A stretch of 64,000 nucleotides of DNA from Candidatus Gastranaerophilales bacterium (GCA_944326485.1 CALVED010000008.1:1-64000); one strand, 5' to 3'. Shown: positions 1 to 9,560, numbered from the stretch's first letter. The notes: a model not told the origin generated them from the sequence alone. Made by a program: numbers and translations.

Positions 1-1854
1 TTCAAAGACCTTACAATCACTCAGGAATATCCTAAAGACGCATTTATTAAAGATATTCTTGATAAAGTAAAAGATTTGTCTCCCTCGGAAAGACAAAAAG
101 TATACGACTATTTCGGTTTTGAACTCCATAAAAACACAAGGACAAATACGGGCTTTTACATCACGGGCTATCCCGTTAACTTAAATAACGGGAAAAAGCT
201 CGCTCAAATCACTGACCCTGAAACAAAAGAAGTTGTTGAGGCGGTAAGAAGTGATGTCATAAGATTCAGCGAAAATAACCCGGTTATATGCTCCGATAAA
301 AATATTGAACAGGCACTAAACTCTATTGTTAAATATCTGCCTGAAATGAGAACAATGATTGACAGAGTTCAGGCGGGTAATGATACTCTTAAGGATAAGG
401 GTGTACACAGCTATGATGTTCTTAAACATTCTTTAAAAGTAATGCAAAAAGTATCTCAGGATGAAAAGTTTGAAAGTTTAAATGATTCTGACAAAAAACT
501 TATGCTTATTGCCTCCTTAATGCACGATATTACAAAAAAAGAAGGGTATACGGATAAGACCCACTATACGGAAGGTGCCTTTGATATGTTCTTTATCTCT
601 CAAAAATTTAACTTATCAAGAGAAGAACAAATTAAACTATATACCCTTATTAAACATCATGAATGGCTTTCGTATGTTAATAAGGCTAAATCTCAGGCAG
701 AACTTGAAGAAAGACTTCAATCAACTGCGTATGATTTAAGACATGATAATATCCTTGATATGTCATTAATGTTCTCACATGCGGATTTAAGAGCGGTAAA
801 AGAAGATGACTCTTTCCACGATAAAAAAGAGGGAGATTCAAGAATTGACTTTAACGGTGAAGTAAGAAGCTTCGGGGAGGCTTGCGATTTATACGGGGAA
901 AAACTTAAAGAATATATTTCGGAACTCCGGAAATCACAGCCTATTCTTCCCGTTACCAAAATTCCTTCCGCTGAGGACATAAAGCAGAATCTTACCGTAA
1001 ACCCTGACGGTTCTACAAACGTTAAGGGAGTATACGTTGATAAAGACGGGCTTGTTGTAATTAAATTCAACGAAGTTGAGGACTGGGAAAAAATAGGGTT
1101 CCCCAAAGGTTCAGTTTCAAGAGGTATTACACAAACTATGTACAACAGAGAACAGGTTGATACGGGGAATATTAAGTTTATAGCACATGGACTTGACTAT
1201 GCAAACCAGCTTACAAAGTTTGATGCATTTTCTCTGGTTGATTCAGATGCACTTTTATCCGTAAGTTATGCCGAAAGACCGGAGTCTAAATACAGATTCT
1301 TTAGACCCCAGGGAGTTTTATTGGATGTTGATACAAAAGATATCCATGGCGGCGGCAATACCGATTCGGGTTCCGGTGTCGGCAAAAATATTGATACCTT
1401 TAAACAAAAATATATATTTGGCGGAGAGAGAGAAAGTGACAGGTTATATATATCGGAACTTGTGAAAAATGCACTCAATCTTTCGGATGAGGAATATATA
1501 GATTTTGTAAGAAAGAATTCTGATAAATCGTTTATTGAAATAGAGCCTGCGGAGGTAAGAGAAAAACTTATTAAAGCATTTGCATCTATTAACTCAAATA
1601 CAAGACGCGGGAACAGAGAGTACAATGAAATGTATATCTCAAACCCAAAACCTCCTATGGCTGTATTTGCTTATAGTATTGATTACAACGAAAAAATAGA
1701 TGACCCGCTGGCTTTTTTAAACAGAGATGAAATCCGGGGGCACGAAAATGGCTTCGGAAATAGCAGCAACGGTATCTCCGTTAAAGACAGAACCGCCTTC
1801 CTCCGCCAATATGCCATCGAGCGCAACATCCCCTTCTTTATCTTCGGAGATTAA
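1..1854 (+). CDS. HD-domain protein, 5' end outside window
   Basis: The frame is open from the first base, so this is the 3' part (617 visible residues) of a larger protein. A TTG at 76 is the first start-like codon but has no convincing ribosome site. Numbered from base 1, the pattern H143, H175-D176, H219/H220 and H260-x-D262 fits an HD-superfamily metal-dependent phosphohydrolase; the core reads LMLIASLMHDITKK. HD domains hydrolyse phosphate esters or nucleotides; the substrate here is unknown. The C-terminal 330 residues match nothing I recognise and contain a Gly/Ser-rich stretch near codons 449-461. Base composition is visibly less AT-rich than downstream genes, with many GGG, CCC, CGG and AAC codons. 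It converges on the next gene with an 11-base gap. Confidence 0.7.
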   Translation, partial: FKDLTITQEYPKDAFIKDILDKVKDLSPSERQKVYDYFGFELHKNTRTNTGFYITGYPVNLNNGKKLAQITDPETKEVVEAVRSDVIRFSENNPVICSDKNIEQALNSIVKYLPEMRTMIDRVQAGNDTLKDKGVHSYDVLKHSLKVMQKVSQDEKFESLNDSDKKLMLIASLMHDITKKEGYTDKTHYTEGAFDMFFISQKFNLSREEQIKLYTLIKHHEWLSYVNKAKSQAELEERLQSTAYDLRHDNILDMSLMFSHADLRAVKEDDSFHDKKEGDSRIDFNGEVRSFGEACDLYGEKLKEYISELRKSQPILPVTKIPSAEDIKQNLTVNPDGSTNVKGVYVDKDGLVVIKFNEVEDWEKIGFPKGSVSRGITQTMYNREQVDTGNIKFIAHGLDYANQLTKFDAFSLVDSDALLSVSYAERPESKYRFFRPQGVLLDVDTKDIHGGGNTDSGSGVGKNIDTFKQKYIFGGERESDRLYISELVKNALNLSDEEYIDFVRKNSDKSFIEIEPAEVREKLIKAFASINSNTRRGNREYNEMYISNPKPPMAVFAYSIDYNEKIDDPLAFLNRDEIRGHENGFGNSSNGISVKDRTAFLRQYAIERNIPFFIFGD

Positions 1855-1865
1855 TTTTGGATTTA

Positions 1866-2543
1866 TTAACTTTTTACAATCCCTAATGCATTTGCAACTT
1901 CATAGCTGTTTTGATCCATATATACGGGGATTTCTGTCATGCCCGCATCTTTCATTGCAAAATACATGCAATGATCAGGGTCATTTGTTCTTTGCTCAAA
2001 GTCAATGAATATAGAAGAAGGATTTATTTTATCTTTGCCAAAATGTTCAATATACTCAATCATATTGTCTTTACCCGATACCGGATTAATATAAACCGAT
2101 GTGGCAGGAATCTCACTGCCGCTTTTCAGCATAAAGTTCGTTCTTGGTGAATAATATTTTTTATAATCATTTGCACAATGTTTAATATTATTTTCTTGAG
2201 AAGCAGCCAATTTTTCAAATTTATCCGCATCTATTTTTACAATACGTTTTCCTTCAGGCGGACGCATTATACGGTGCATAACAGCTGTGGGATTTATTAA
2301 TTGTTCCGTTGAATATTTTTTAAAATTAATACCTAACCTCGCACACATTGTTTCAATATCCTTATCTGCATTATCAGGAGATACAATTGTAGCCGATACC
2401 GATTTATTATCGTATAGAATATCGTGAGGTATTCTTTTATCCTCGCAATGCTCAAATAATATGTCCATAGACCCGCCGTTTCTCTGGCTGTATTGCTGAT
2501 TAATCTTATAAGTGCTTCCGAATGATACAGATGACAATGACAT
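1866..2543 (-). CDS. Hypothetical protein with N-terminal SFG signature
   Basis: The product has 225 residues and no recognised family. The ATG is preceded by a good ribosome site (AGGAG, seven bases upstream), which fixes the start. The N-terminus MSLSSVSFGSTY carries the short Ser-Phe-Gly signature seen near the N-terminus of several other unrelated proteins in this window. There is no signal peptide or membrane segment, so a cytoplasmic location is inferred. The central part is rich in Lys, Asp and Asn; the C-terminal part (about residues 150-225) reads like a compact alpha/beta domain but without catalytic motifs I can name. Like the convergent HD-domain gene, it is less AT-rich than most of the window, and the two may have been acquired together. 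Confidence 0.6.
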   Translation of the reverse strand: MSLSSVSFGSTYKINQQYSQRNGGSMDILFEHCEDKRIPHDILYDNKSVSATIVSPDNADKDIETMCARLGINFKKYSTEQLINPTAVMHRIMRPPEGKRIVKIDADKFEKLAASQENNIKHCANDYKKYYSPRTNFMLKSGSEIPATSVYINPVSGKDNMIEYIEHFGKDKINPSSIFIDFEQRTNDPDHCMYFAMKDAGMTEIPVYMDQNSYEVANALGIVKS

Positions 2544-2677
2544 TTTATATTCTCCTGTTTTACAAACACGTAAGTATAAATATTTGCAAATAAAATTTTT
2601 TGCTTCTCAAAAAAAATTATTAAAAATTATTAAAAAAGCAGAGTTACTTTTTTACTGTAATATGATAAGTTATAGAT

Positions 2678-3676
2678 ATGTCAAATATAAATCCCGGGCA
2701 GTTTTTTAATAATTTTTCAAATAATTTTAACGGAATTAATACCAACAATATACAAAATACACCGTTAAATCAAAATCAAATGCCGCAAATGCAGCAAAAT
2801 ACCCCATTAGATGTTTTATTGCCAAATTATATTCAACAGTTGCAGCAAACAACATCTCAGCTTGCTTCATTAAATCAGCAGCAACTTACTAATATGATTA
2901 AAGACTTATTAAATTTTTCCAAAAACTTTGATTCTTTTCTATCACAATTAACTGTAAACTCTCAAAATATAAATCAGCAAACAGCATTATTAATGCTGGC
3001 TTCCACTTTAAATTTAAGTCAGTTATCTTCATTACTGCAGAATAATTCCAAAGATGCCATGTCAAATTTATATCAAATGCTCGCACAATATAATCAAATT
3101 GGAGTTAGTATAAAAGATGAACAATTTTCGGAACTTTCTAAATTGATTTTATTTGTAGCAGCTTCTGCAACATCAGATGTTCAGAGCCTTAAAACAACAA
3201 TGCTTATGTATCTTCCTTGGCTTCCGTTAACTGATCCAAATGCTTTTAAATTGGAAATTGCAAATGCCGGTTCTGATAATAATGATATAAGTGATGATTT
3301 TGTTACAGTTTTAATTGCTACAGAAAATTTTGGCAATTTACAAGCTAATATATATAAAACACAACAAGACGGTATAAGGATTGAATTAATTACGTCTGAA
3401 ACTTTTCCGCAAAATGATTTTGTTATTTTAATGAAGGAAGAAAGTAAAAAATATAGTATTAATATTAATTTTCAGCTTGAGAAAAAAGAAATTTTTAATA
3501 AATCAAAAAATGAAAATACAAAAACTCAAGTTTCAATGAATACAAGTCCAGGGGTTAATCCTTTTTTATTATTAATTTCTAATGCTTTAATTAAAAATGT
3601 TCATATAATAGATGATAAAGAGAATTTAAAAGAGAAAAGAAAAGAGAAAATAAATAATGGCAAAAGTGAAAACTAG
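2678..3676 (+). CDS. Hypothetical Asn/Gln-rich protein, possible FliK-like C-terminal domain
   Basis: The product has 332 residues. Residues 1-110 are strongly enriched in Asn and Gln and look disordered. The segment around residues 175-260 contains LPWLPLTDPNAFKLEIANA followed by FGNLQANIYKTQQDGIRIEL, an alternation resembling the Flg_hook domain of FliK-type hook-length proteins. This is pattern reading only, and no other flagellar gene is present. The C-terminus is Lys-rich. The ATG lacks a ribosome site and lies 12 bases after a -10-like TATGAT at 2661-2666, so the mRNA may be leaderless or nearly so. The last 20 bases overlap radA, implying cotranscription. An alternative is an unrelated lineage-specific protein. 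Confidence 0.6.
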   Translation: MSNINPGQFFNNFSNNFNGINTNNIQNTPLNQNQMPQMQQNTPLDVLLPNYIQQLQQTTSQLASLNQQQLTNMIKDLLNFSKNFDSFLSQLTVNSQNINQQTALLMLASTLNLSQLSSLLQNNSKDAMSNLYQMLAQYNQIGVSIKDEQFSELSKLILFVAASATSDVQSLKTTMLMYLPWLPLTDPNAFKLEIANAGSDNNDISDDFVTVLIATENFGNLQANIYKTQQDGIRIELITSETFPQNDFVILMKEESKKYSININFQLEKKEIFNKSKNENTKTQVSMNTSPGVNPFLLLISNALIKNVHIIDDKENLKEKRKEKINNGKSEN

Positions 3677-5021
3677 ATGGGTATGTCAAAATTGTGGTTA
3701 TGAAACACTTAAATATATAGGGAAATGCCCGGATTGCGGAAGTTGGGGAACTTTAGTCGAAGAAGTTGAAAGTAAATCTGAAAATGTATCAAATATAATC
3801 AATGATGACAGCAAAGTTTGTTTAATAAATGAAATTGAAGTAACTGAGAGTATAAGGCTTCAAAGTGAATTTGAAGAATTAGATAGGGTATTAGGCGGCG
3901 GTTTTGTTCAAGGTTCATTAGTTTTACTTGCCGGCGACCCTGGTATTGGTAAATCTACTCTTATTCTTCAAACAGCAGGAAATATATGTAAAAAAAACAA
4001 GAAACTTTTATATGTTTGCGCTGAAGAATCAGGTTCTCAAGTTAAGCTTAGAGCTCAAAGACTAAATGTTAATTCGGATAATCTATACGTATATTCACAA
4101 ACAAATGTTGAAGCAGTTATTAATCAAATTGATAACATTAAACCTGAAATTTTGGTTATAGATTCCATCCAATCAATATATACATCAAATATCACAAGCT
4201 CGTCAGGCAGTGTATCACAAATTAGAGAGTGCACAAATATATTAATGGATATAGCTAAGAACAAAAATATTACAGTAATAGTAATCGGGCATGTAACAAA
4301 AGACGGAAATATAGCAGGTCCGAAAGTTTTAGAACATATGGTTGATACTGTAATATATTTTGAGGGAGATAAATATAAATCACAAAGACTTTTACGTTCA
4401 ATAAAAAATAGATTTGGCTCAACAAATGAAATTGGTGTTTTTAATATGGTGGATTCAGGTCTGGAAGAAGTTAAAAATCCAAGTGAATTATTTATGAAAG
4501 AAAGAACAGAAATATCGGCACCCGGAAGTGTAATAATAGCAACAAGTGAGGGGACAAGAGCTTTATTAGTTGAAGTTCAAGCTTTGGTGGGAACCACTTC
4601 ATATCCTGCACCAAGAAGAGTCGCTACAGGAATAGAGTTTAATAGGTTATTGCAAATCATAGCAGTACTTGAAAAAAGAATCGGATTAAATCTATCAAAA
4701 CATGATGTATATGTTAATGTAATTGGCGGTATAGAAATAGATGAACCAGCAGCCGATTTGGGTATAGCACTTGCAATTGCAACATGCTTTAGAGATGTTG
4801 TTGTAGATAATGATTGTGTAATTATAGGTGAAATAGGTTTATCCGGTGAAATAAGAAACGTATCTAATATAGAAAAAAGAATATATGAAGCTCAAAAGTT
4901 AGGATTTAAAAAAGCTATTATTCCAAAACAAAGTAAGAAATTGCAGGACTATAAAGACATACAAATAATTCAAGTATCAAGATTAATGGAAGCAATAAGT
5001 GCATGCGTTTCAAAAAAATAA
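3657..5021 (+). CDS. radA: DNA repair protein RadA (Sms)
   Basis: RadA is a RecA-like ATPase that promotes branch migration during recombinational repair. The 454 residues have the family's length and order: an N-terminal zinc finger (C10, C13, C24, C27), a RecA-type core with Walker A GDPGIGKST at 93-101, the RadA-specific KNRFG motif (in LLRSIKNRFGSTNEIG), and a C-terminal Lon-like domain (from about residue 300; VNVIGGIEIDEPAADLG). The ATG lies within the 3' end of the preceding gene, so translation is probably coupled. A hairpin with a U-rich tail begins at the stop codon. Confidence 0.97.
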   Translation: MAKVKTRWVCQNCGYETLKYIGKCPDCGSWGTLVEEVESKSENVSNIINDDSKVCLINEIEVTESIRLQSEFEELDRVLGGGFVQGSLVLLAGDPGIGKSTLILQTAGNICKKNKKLLYVCAEESGSQVKLRAQRLNVNSDNLYVYSQTNVEAVINQIDNIKPEILVIDSIQSIYTSNITSSSGSVSQIRECTNILMDIAKNKNITVIVIGHVTKDGNIAGPKVLEHMVDTVIYFEGDKYKSQRLLRSIKNRFGSTNEIGVFNMVDSGLEEVKNPSELFMKERTEISAPGSVIIATSEGTRALLVEVQALVGTTSYPAPRRVATGIEFNRLLQIIAVLEKRIGLNLSKHDVYVNVIGGIEIDEPAADLGIALAIATCFRDVVVDNDCVIIGEIGLSGEIRNVSNIEKRIYEAQKLGFKKAIIPKQSKKLQDYKDIQIIQVSRLMEAISACVSKK

Positions 5022-5048
5022 GCCGAATATATATCGGCTTATTTTTTA
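5020..5048 (+). terminator. Rho-independent terminator after radA
   Basis: A 7-bp stem (AAGCCGA at 5020-5026 pairing with TCGGCTT at 5034-5040) with a 7-base loop is followed by ATTTTTTAT. The stem overlaps the radA stop codon. It separates radA from the convergent thrC. Confidence 0.85.
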
Positions 5049-5065
5049 TAATTGATTATTATAAA

Positions 5066-6133
5066 TTATAAATTAATTACATTTAAAATTTGTTTTAAAT
5101 CAGTTTTTGTCTTTTTAACATTAGCGTGAGAATATTTAATGGCACTATCAGGATCTTTTAATCCGTTACCTGTTAAAATACAAACAACATTAGAATTTTC
5201 TTTAACAAGTCCCATTTTATGAGCTTTAATTAAACCTGCAACAGAAGCAGCAGACCCTGGTTCTGCTAAAATACCTTCAGTTGAAGCCATTAATTTGTAT
5301 GCTTCAATGATTTCATCATCAGATACACAGTCTATAGTGCCATTAGATAGATCTCTTGCTCTTTCAGCTTGTTTCCAACTTGCAGGATTTCCTATTCTAA
5401 TAGCAGTAGCAATTGTTTCAGGATGCATTATTCTTTCACCTTTAACAATGGCAGCAGCTCCTTCAGCTTCATAACCCATCATTTTAGGCAGATGAGAAGA
5501 TTTCTTTAAAGCAAAAAATTCTTCATAACCTTTAAAATATGCAGTAATGTTACCGGCATTTCCAACCGGAATAAAATGATAGTCAGGGGCATCACCTAAT
5601 GCTTCAATAATTTCAAAAGCACCTGTTTTCTGACCTTCTATTCTATATGGATTTACCGAGTTTACAAGAGTGATAGGAGAATTTTTAGATATTTCAATAA
5701 CCATTTCAAGAGCTTCGTCAAAATTACCTTCAATAGCAATAATTTCAGCGCCGTACATCATAGCTTGAGATAACTTTCCTAGAGCAATGTAACCGTCAGG
5801 AATTAAAACAAAAACTCTAACTCCGGCTTTAGCACCGTAAGCAGCAGCTGCAGCACTTGTATTCCCTGTAGAAGCACAAATAATAGCTTTAGAACCTTCT
5901 TCAACAGCTTTTGTAACGGCCATTGTCATGCCCCTATCTTTAAAACTTCCTGTAGGATTAGCTCCTTCATATTTTAGATATACATTTGCGTTCAATCCAA
6001 TTTTTTTTGCAAGATTATCAGCTTTTATTAAAGGAGTGTTACCTTCATTTAAAGTTATAACAGGTGTTTTATCTGTTACAGGAAGATATTGTCTGTATTT
6101 ATTAATTAAACCTTGATAATGATTCTTTTCCAT
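5066..6133 (-). CDS. thrC: Threonine synthase
   Basis: This PLP enzyme converts O-phosphohomoserine to threonine, the last step of threonine synthesis. The 355-residue length is typical of the short bacterial form. The PLP lysine is K65 in [10 protein letters not shown]; the phosphate-binding Gly loop is [10 protein letters not shown], and a Ser/Thr-rich substrate loop reads [20 protein letters not shown]. The start has a strong ribosome site (AGGAGG). The gene lies 9 bases after hom, so the two form a hom-thrC operon; thrB is not in the window. Confidence 0.96.
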   Translation of the reverse strand: MEKNHYQGLINKYRQYLPVTDKTPVITLNEGNTPLIKADNLAKKIGLNANVYLKYEGANPTGSFKDRGMTMAVTKAVEEGSKAIICASTGNTSAAAAAYGAKAGVRVFVLIPDGYIALGKLSQAMMYGAEIIAIEGNFDEALEMVIEISKNSPITLVNSVNPYRIEGQKTGAFEIIEALGDAPDYHFIPVGNAGNITAYFKGYEEFFALKKSSHLPKMMGYEAEGAAAIVKGERIMHPETIATAIRIGNPASWKQAERARDLSNGTIDCVSDDEIIEAYKLMASTEGILAEPGSAASVAGLIKAHKMGLVKENSNVVCILTGNGLKDPDSAIKYSHANVKKTKTDLKQILNVINL

Positions 6134-6142
6134 AAAAGCCTC

Positions 6143-7414
6143 CTAATTCATAACTCTTAATAAGTTATCTATACTTTTTATACTGTCAGATTGTAATAAT
6201 TCTCTCAAAGCATTTTGAACATCAGATTCTTTGCTTTTTTCTGTAATAACAACTATTTCTGCGGTGTTGTCATCTTTTACACCTTTTTGCATAATAGTTG
6301 AGATATTAATATTATTTTTACCGCAAATTGTACCAATAATACCTATAGCTCCAGGATTGTTACTTGCATTGATAGAAATGTAATATTCATTATATGTTTC
6401 ACCAATTTCTATTTGATCTGCAATTTCATCATGATGACATATTGATTGAGGTAAAGGAGCATTTGAATATTCAAGTTCTGAAGCTAAAACCAAAAGATCA
6501 CCAACAACAGAACTTGCAGTAGGTTCACTACCAGCTCCAGGACCTGTTAATATTAAATCTCCAACCGGATAACCTGTTAGCATAATAGAATTTGTTGCAT
6601 TATTAACTTTTGCAAGTAAATGTTTTTTTGCAACAAGCATTGGATGAACTCTAACATCTATTTTTCCATTTTCAAGAACTTGCCCCATTGCTATAAGTTT
6701 TATTCTGTAGCCCAATTCAGTTGCAGATTTTATATCTTGAGCGGTAATTTTTGTTATACCTTCTCTGTAAATTTTATCAATAGATACTTTTTTGTTAAAA
6801 GAAATTGTAGATAAAATAGATATTTTATATGCAGCATCAAACCCCTCAACATCACCTGTTGGATCTGTTTCAGCATAACCAAGTTCTTGCGCTTGTTTCA
6901 GTGCTGTTTCATAAGAAAGATTTTGTTCGTGCATTTTTGTCAAAATATAATTAGTAGTTCCATTTAAGATTGCTGCTATTTTTGATATTTTATTTGCACA
7001 TAAAATTGTTTTTACTGGCATTATAATAGGAATGCCGCCAGCAACTGCAGCTTCATATAAAATAACAACATTTTTTTCTTTAGCAAGTTGAAATAATTCG
7101 CTTCCTTTTTTTGCAAGTAACTCTTTATTTGCTGTAACAATATGTTTTCCATTTCTAATGGCGGTTTTTAAAATATCAAAAGTAGGATTTACTCCTCCTG
7201 CTACTTCAATAACAACATCTATTTCAGGATCATTGACTATTTCATAAGCATCATTTGTTAGTATTCTTTCATCAAAATTTTCAATATTGCGTTTTTTATT
7301 AATATTTTTTACTGCAATTTTTTTAATAGTAATTTCATTATAATCTTGTAATACTTTATAAACACCAGTTCCAACTGTTCCAAAACCAATGATTCCAACT
7401 TTTAATTTTTTCAT
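6143..7414 (-). CDS. hom: Homoserine dehydrogenase
   Basis: This enzyme reduces aspartate semialdehyde to homoserine with NAD(P)H, feeding threonine and methionine synthesis. I start it at the ATG at 7414 (423 residues), because the product then begins MKKLKVGIIGFGTVGTGV with the Rossmann fold at the N-terminus and GGAGA lies just upstream. An in-frame extension to 7474 is open but has no support. The catalytic domain includes ILNGTTNYILTKM, AETDPTGDVEGFDAAYK and LTGPGAGSEPTASSVVGD. A C-terminal ACT domain (about residues 345-420) suggests allosteric inhibition, normally by threonine. It is the first gene of hom-thrC. Confidence 0.96.
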   Translation of the reverse strand: MKKLKVGIIGFGTVGTGVYKVLQDYNEITIKKIAVKNINKKRNIENFDERILTNDAYEIVNDPEIDVVIEVAGGVNPTFDILKTAIRNGKHIVTANKELLAKKGSELFQLAKEKNVVILYEAAVAGGIPIIMPVKTILCANKISKIAAILNGTTNYILTKMHEQNLSYETALKQAQELGYAETDPTGDVEGFDAAYKISILSTISFNKKVSIDKIYREGITKITAQDIKSATELGYRIKLIAMGQVLENGKIDVRVHPMLVAKKHLLAKVNNATNSIMLTGYPVGDLILTGPGAGSEPTASSVVGDLLVLASELEYSNAPLPQSICHHDEIADQIEIGETYNEYYISINASNNPGAIGIIGTICGKNNINISTIMQKGVKDDNTAEIVVITEKSKESDVQNALRELLQSDSIKSIDNLLRVMN

Positions 7415-7597
7415 AATGTTTCTCCGGTAGTTAATTAATAGAATAATTAAACCATAATAATAAGTAAAAGACACCTATAAAATCAGTATTTTAAATTGTA
7501 ATATAAAGAAATGTTACAAAATAAAGAAGTATTGAATTTGAGTATTTTTAAATGTTTTTATATATATGTAAGACACGAGATATTAGGAGAAATAACA

Positions 7598-7831
7598 ATG
7601 GCAAATAAATATGTTTCATTATTATCAACACAAGTTAATGGAAATTATGTTTCATTGTTATCATCAAGAAAAGGTGGCGGAGAAACAGCAGGTTCAGTAG
7701 CTCGTTCTGTCTCAGGTATTGCAGGAAATATAGCATATATGGGCGGAGAAACAGCAGGATCTGTAGCATGTTCCGGTTCTTCATCATCATCTTCTTCATC
7801 TTCTTGTGGTTCATTTTCTGCTATAGCATAA
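7598..7831 (+). CDS. Small Ser/Gly-rich repeat peptide, possible precursor peptide
   Basis: The ATG at 7598 has AGGAGA eight bases upstream; the frame is open further 5' but without support, so the product is 77 residues. It contains two copies of YVSLLS (residues 5-10 and 17-22), two copies of GGETAGSVA (from about residues 27 and 49), and a Cys-Ser-Gly-Ser9-Cys segment before the C-terminus GSFSAIA. The second repeat follows a Gly-rich junction after Arg-Lys. This repeat-based layout and monogenic setting with its own terminator resemble a secreted or modified peptide precursor, but no modification enzyme or transporter is adjacent. No family is recognised. Both the YVSLLS and GGETAGSVA repeats are also visible as DNA direct repeats (the longer one near 7676 and 7742). 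Confidence 0.65.
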   Translation: MANKYVSLLSTQVNGNYVSLLSSRKGGGETAGSVARSVSGIAGNIAYMGGETAGSVACSGSSSSSSSSSCGSFSAIA

Positions 7832-7869
7832 ATAATAAATATTGATAAAAAATTAGAAAATAAGTAATA

Positions 7870-7897
7870 AAAAAGATGCACTATTGTGCATCTTTTT
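7870..7897. terminator. Bidirectional terminator
   Basis: A 12-bp perfect stem (7870-7881 with 7886-7897, core AGATGCAC/GTGCATCT) has a 4-base loop, with A-tract and T-tract on opposite sides. It can terminate the small peptide gene on the plus strand and the zinc-ribbon gene on the minus strand. Confidence 0.88.
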
Positions 7898-7916
7898 CTT
7901 TATTTTAAAAGTTTCT

Positions 7917-8192
7917 TTACTCAGCGGTTTCTTTCATTGCCTTAAAGCAATCTTTACAATATACTTCTTTTCCTTCAATCGGTTTAAAAGGAACTTTTGT
8001 TTGACAACCGCATTTAGAACAAGTTACTTCGTATAATTTTCTTCTGTTTTTTTGTCTTCTATTTTTTCTGCATTCAGGGCAGCGTTTTGGTTTATTAACA
8101 AGACCTCTTGCAGCATAAAACTCTTGTTCTCCTGCAGTAAACACAAACTCACTTCCACAATCTTCGCAAATAAGCTTCTCATCTTCGTACAT
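7917..8192 (-). CDS. Zinc-ribbon protein with two CxxC pairs
   Basis: The product has 91 residues. The N-terminal half (CEDCGSEFVFTAGEQEFYA and then CPECRKNRR) matches the zinc-ribbon type usually described as probable zinc-binding domain (zf-trcl). The C-terminal half has a second ribbon (CSKCGCQTKVPFKPIEGK, then CKDC). Each half binds one Zn2+ through four cysteines by family analogy. Such proteins are common in Cyanobacteria relatives and are suspected to act with nucleic acids, but no function is established. The start has a strong AAGGAG site. Confidence 0.85.
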   Translation of the reverse strand: MYEDEKLICEDCGSEFVFTAGEQEFYAARGLVNKPKRCPECRKNRRQKNRRKLYEVTCSKCGCQTKVPFKPIEGKEVYCKDCFKAMKETAE

Positions 8193-8438
8193 TTTGGTTT
8201 CTCCTTAGTTTGGGTAATTGCTGTAAATAATTTGCGATAGGAATTAAATGTTTAATTACTAAATAGTTATCTACAAAAAATATTGTATAATTTAATAAAT
8301 AATTTAGCAAGATAATAATAAGAACTAATAATAAGATAATATTAAGATATGTAAAAAATATATTTTTAAAAACTATCATGTAGCAATAATATTAATTTAG
8401 GATATTTATGATTACAGGTATACATCTGTGAGGAATCA

Positions 8439-9560
8439 ATGGTCTATTCAGTAGGGGTTCAAAATCAGTATAATAAGAAACTTTATGAGCATGCTTCTTT
8501 TGGAAAAAAAGAGAAAGATAAAAGAAGTAAATGTGAGAATCATGATGCTTTATTAATAGAAGAAAAGACAAAGCATCCCATTTCAACATCTATAAAAATT
8601 CAAACAAACAAATTAGCAAATGCATTTACAAAATATCCTAAAAAGGGATTTATGGGCAGTAAAAATGCTAATTTTTATGAATATTTAACAATGGGAATGG
8701 TTCCTTATCTAATAGGAAGTGGCATGTTAATAGGTGTCTTCAATTTTGCATCTAAATTTTTTGATACACCGGCTGCTGTAAATTCTGCCAAATTAGGTAA
8801 GAAAATGGGCTTAGGAGTCTTGGCTTATGGTATTTTAAAAACATTGTCCAAAAAATTTATAGAAGTTCCTGTAAATCTAATGAGAAATGTAGATGTAAAC
8901 TTACCTTATGATAAAGTTGTATATGAATTACCTGAAAATAATAATAAAGATAATTTAGTTTCTCACGAATACCATAAGGTATTTGAAAGTGTAGATTTTC
9001 CAAGGTTTGACTTGTTTTATAATAATAAGTATTTTGGCGAAGAAAGAGATGCTTATTTCAAAAAGACAGCGAAAAAATTTGGATTTAAAGAAGAAGATGT
9101 AGAACATTCAGATCAGAAAGTAAAACCAAAAATAAGAGAAACAGTTGTAAAAACCAGATTATTTACAACATTATCATCATATTTATGGGCTGCAACAGGT
9201 GTTGGAGTAGCAATGCAAAAACCTTGGGAATCGCTTATAATTAATCCAAAAACAAGACTGGCAAACTTTAAAAATTACAAGCAAATTGCAAAACAGGCAA
9301 AAGAACAAGGTCGCAATATAGCAAAATATAATTATTTTTATAAAGATTTTGGAAATAAATTTGTTGAAAGTTGTAAACAATTTATAAATAATAACCATAA
9401 AGCTACTAAATACGCGGGTCGAGCACTACTTGGAGCTGCTGTTGGCATGACAATATTAGGCAATATTTTTGCTCTTCATGACTTTAATAAAGATAAGGGG
9501 TCTAAAACTCAAGCATCAACATCCTTGATTGATGATAGTAAAGAAAAGGTAATTTGTTAG
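8439..9560 (+). CDS. Membrane protein with SFG signature, paralogue of the next gene product
   Basis: The product has 373 residues and no recognised family. It has an ASFGKK signature at residues 19-24, a basic cytoplasmic-looking N-terminus, and hydrophobic segments around residues 85-110 (MVPYLIGSGMLIGVFNFA), 125-145, 240-260 (LSSYLWAATGVGVAM) and 325-345 (ALLGAAVGMTILGNIFAL). The middle (FIEVPVNLMRNVDVN, then SYLWAATGVGVAM) parallels the downstream protein (AIQAPLKVRTGVDIH, then NTLWMATAGFATPL), so the two are probably distant paralogues. GAGGAA precedes the ATG. It is the first gene of a four-gene operon, two bases before the next gene. Confidence 0.65.
   Translation: MVYSVGVQNQYNKKLYEHASFGKKEKDKRSKCENHDALLIEEKTKHPISTSIKIQTNKLANAFTKYPKKGFMGSKNANFYEYLTMGMVPYLIGSGMLIGVFNFASKFFDTPAAVNSAKLGKKMGLGVLAYGILKTLSKKFIEVPVNLMRNVDVNLPYDKVVYELPENNNKDNLVSHEYHKVFESVDFPRFDLFYNNKYFGEERDAYFKKTAKKFGFKEEDVEHSDQKVKPKIRETVVKTRLFTTLSSYLWAATGVGVAMQKPWESLIINPKTRLANFKNYKQIAKQAKEQGRNIAKYNYFYKDFGNKFVESCKQFINNNHKATKYAGRALLGAAVGMTILGNIFALHDFNKDKGSKTQASTSLIDDSKEKVIC

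Noticed and set aside
717-1625. Minus-strand open frames within the HD-domain gene
   Set aside because: They lie opposite the convincing HD motifs or their downstream continuation, and their sequences look like reverse translations with no conserved motif.
7415-7474. N-terminal extension of homoserine dehydrogenase
   Set aside because: The Rossmann fold begins right at the ATG at 7414, which also has a ribosome site.
7676-7768. Repeat pair as a CRISPR-like array
   Set aside because: Only two copies, inside a coding frame, with unequal sequence; no cas genes in the window.
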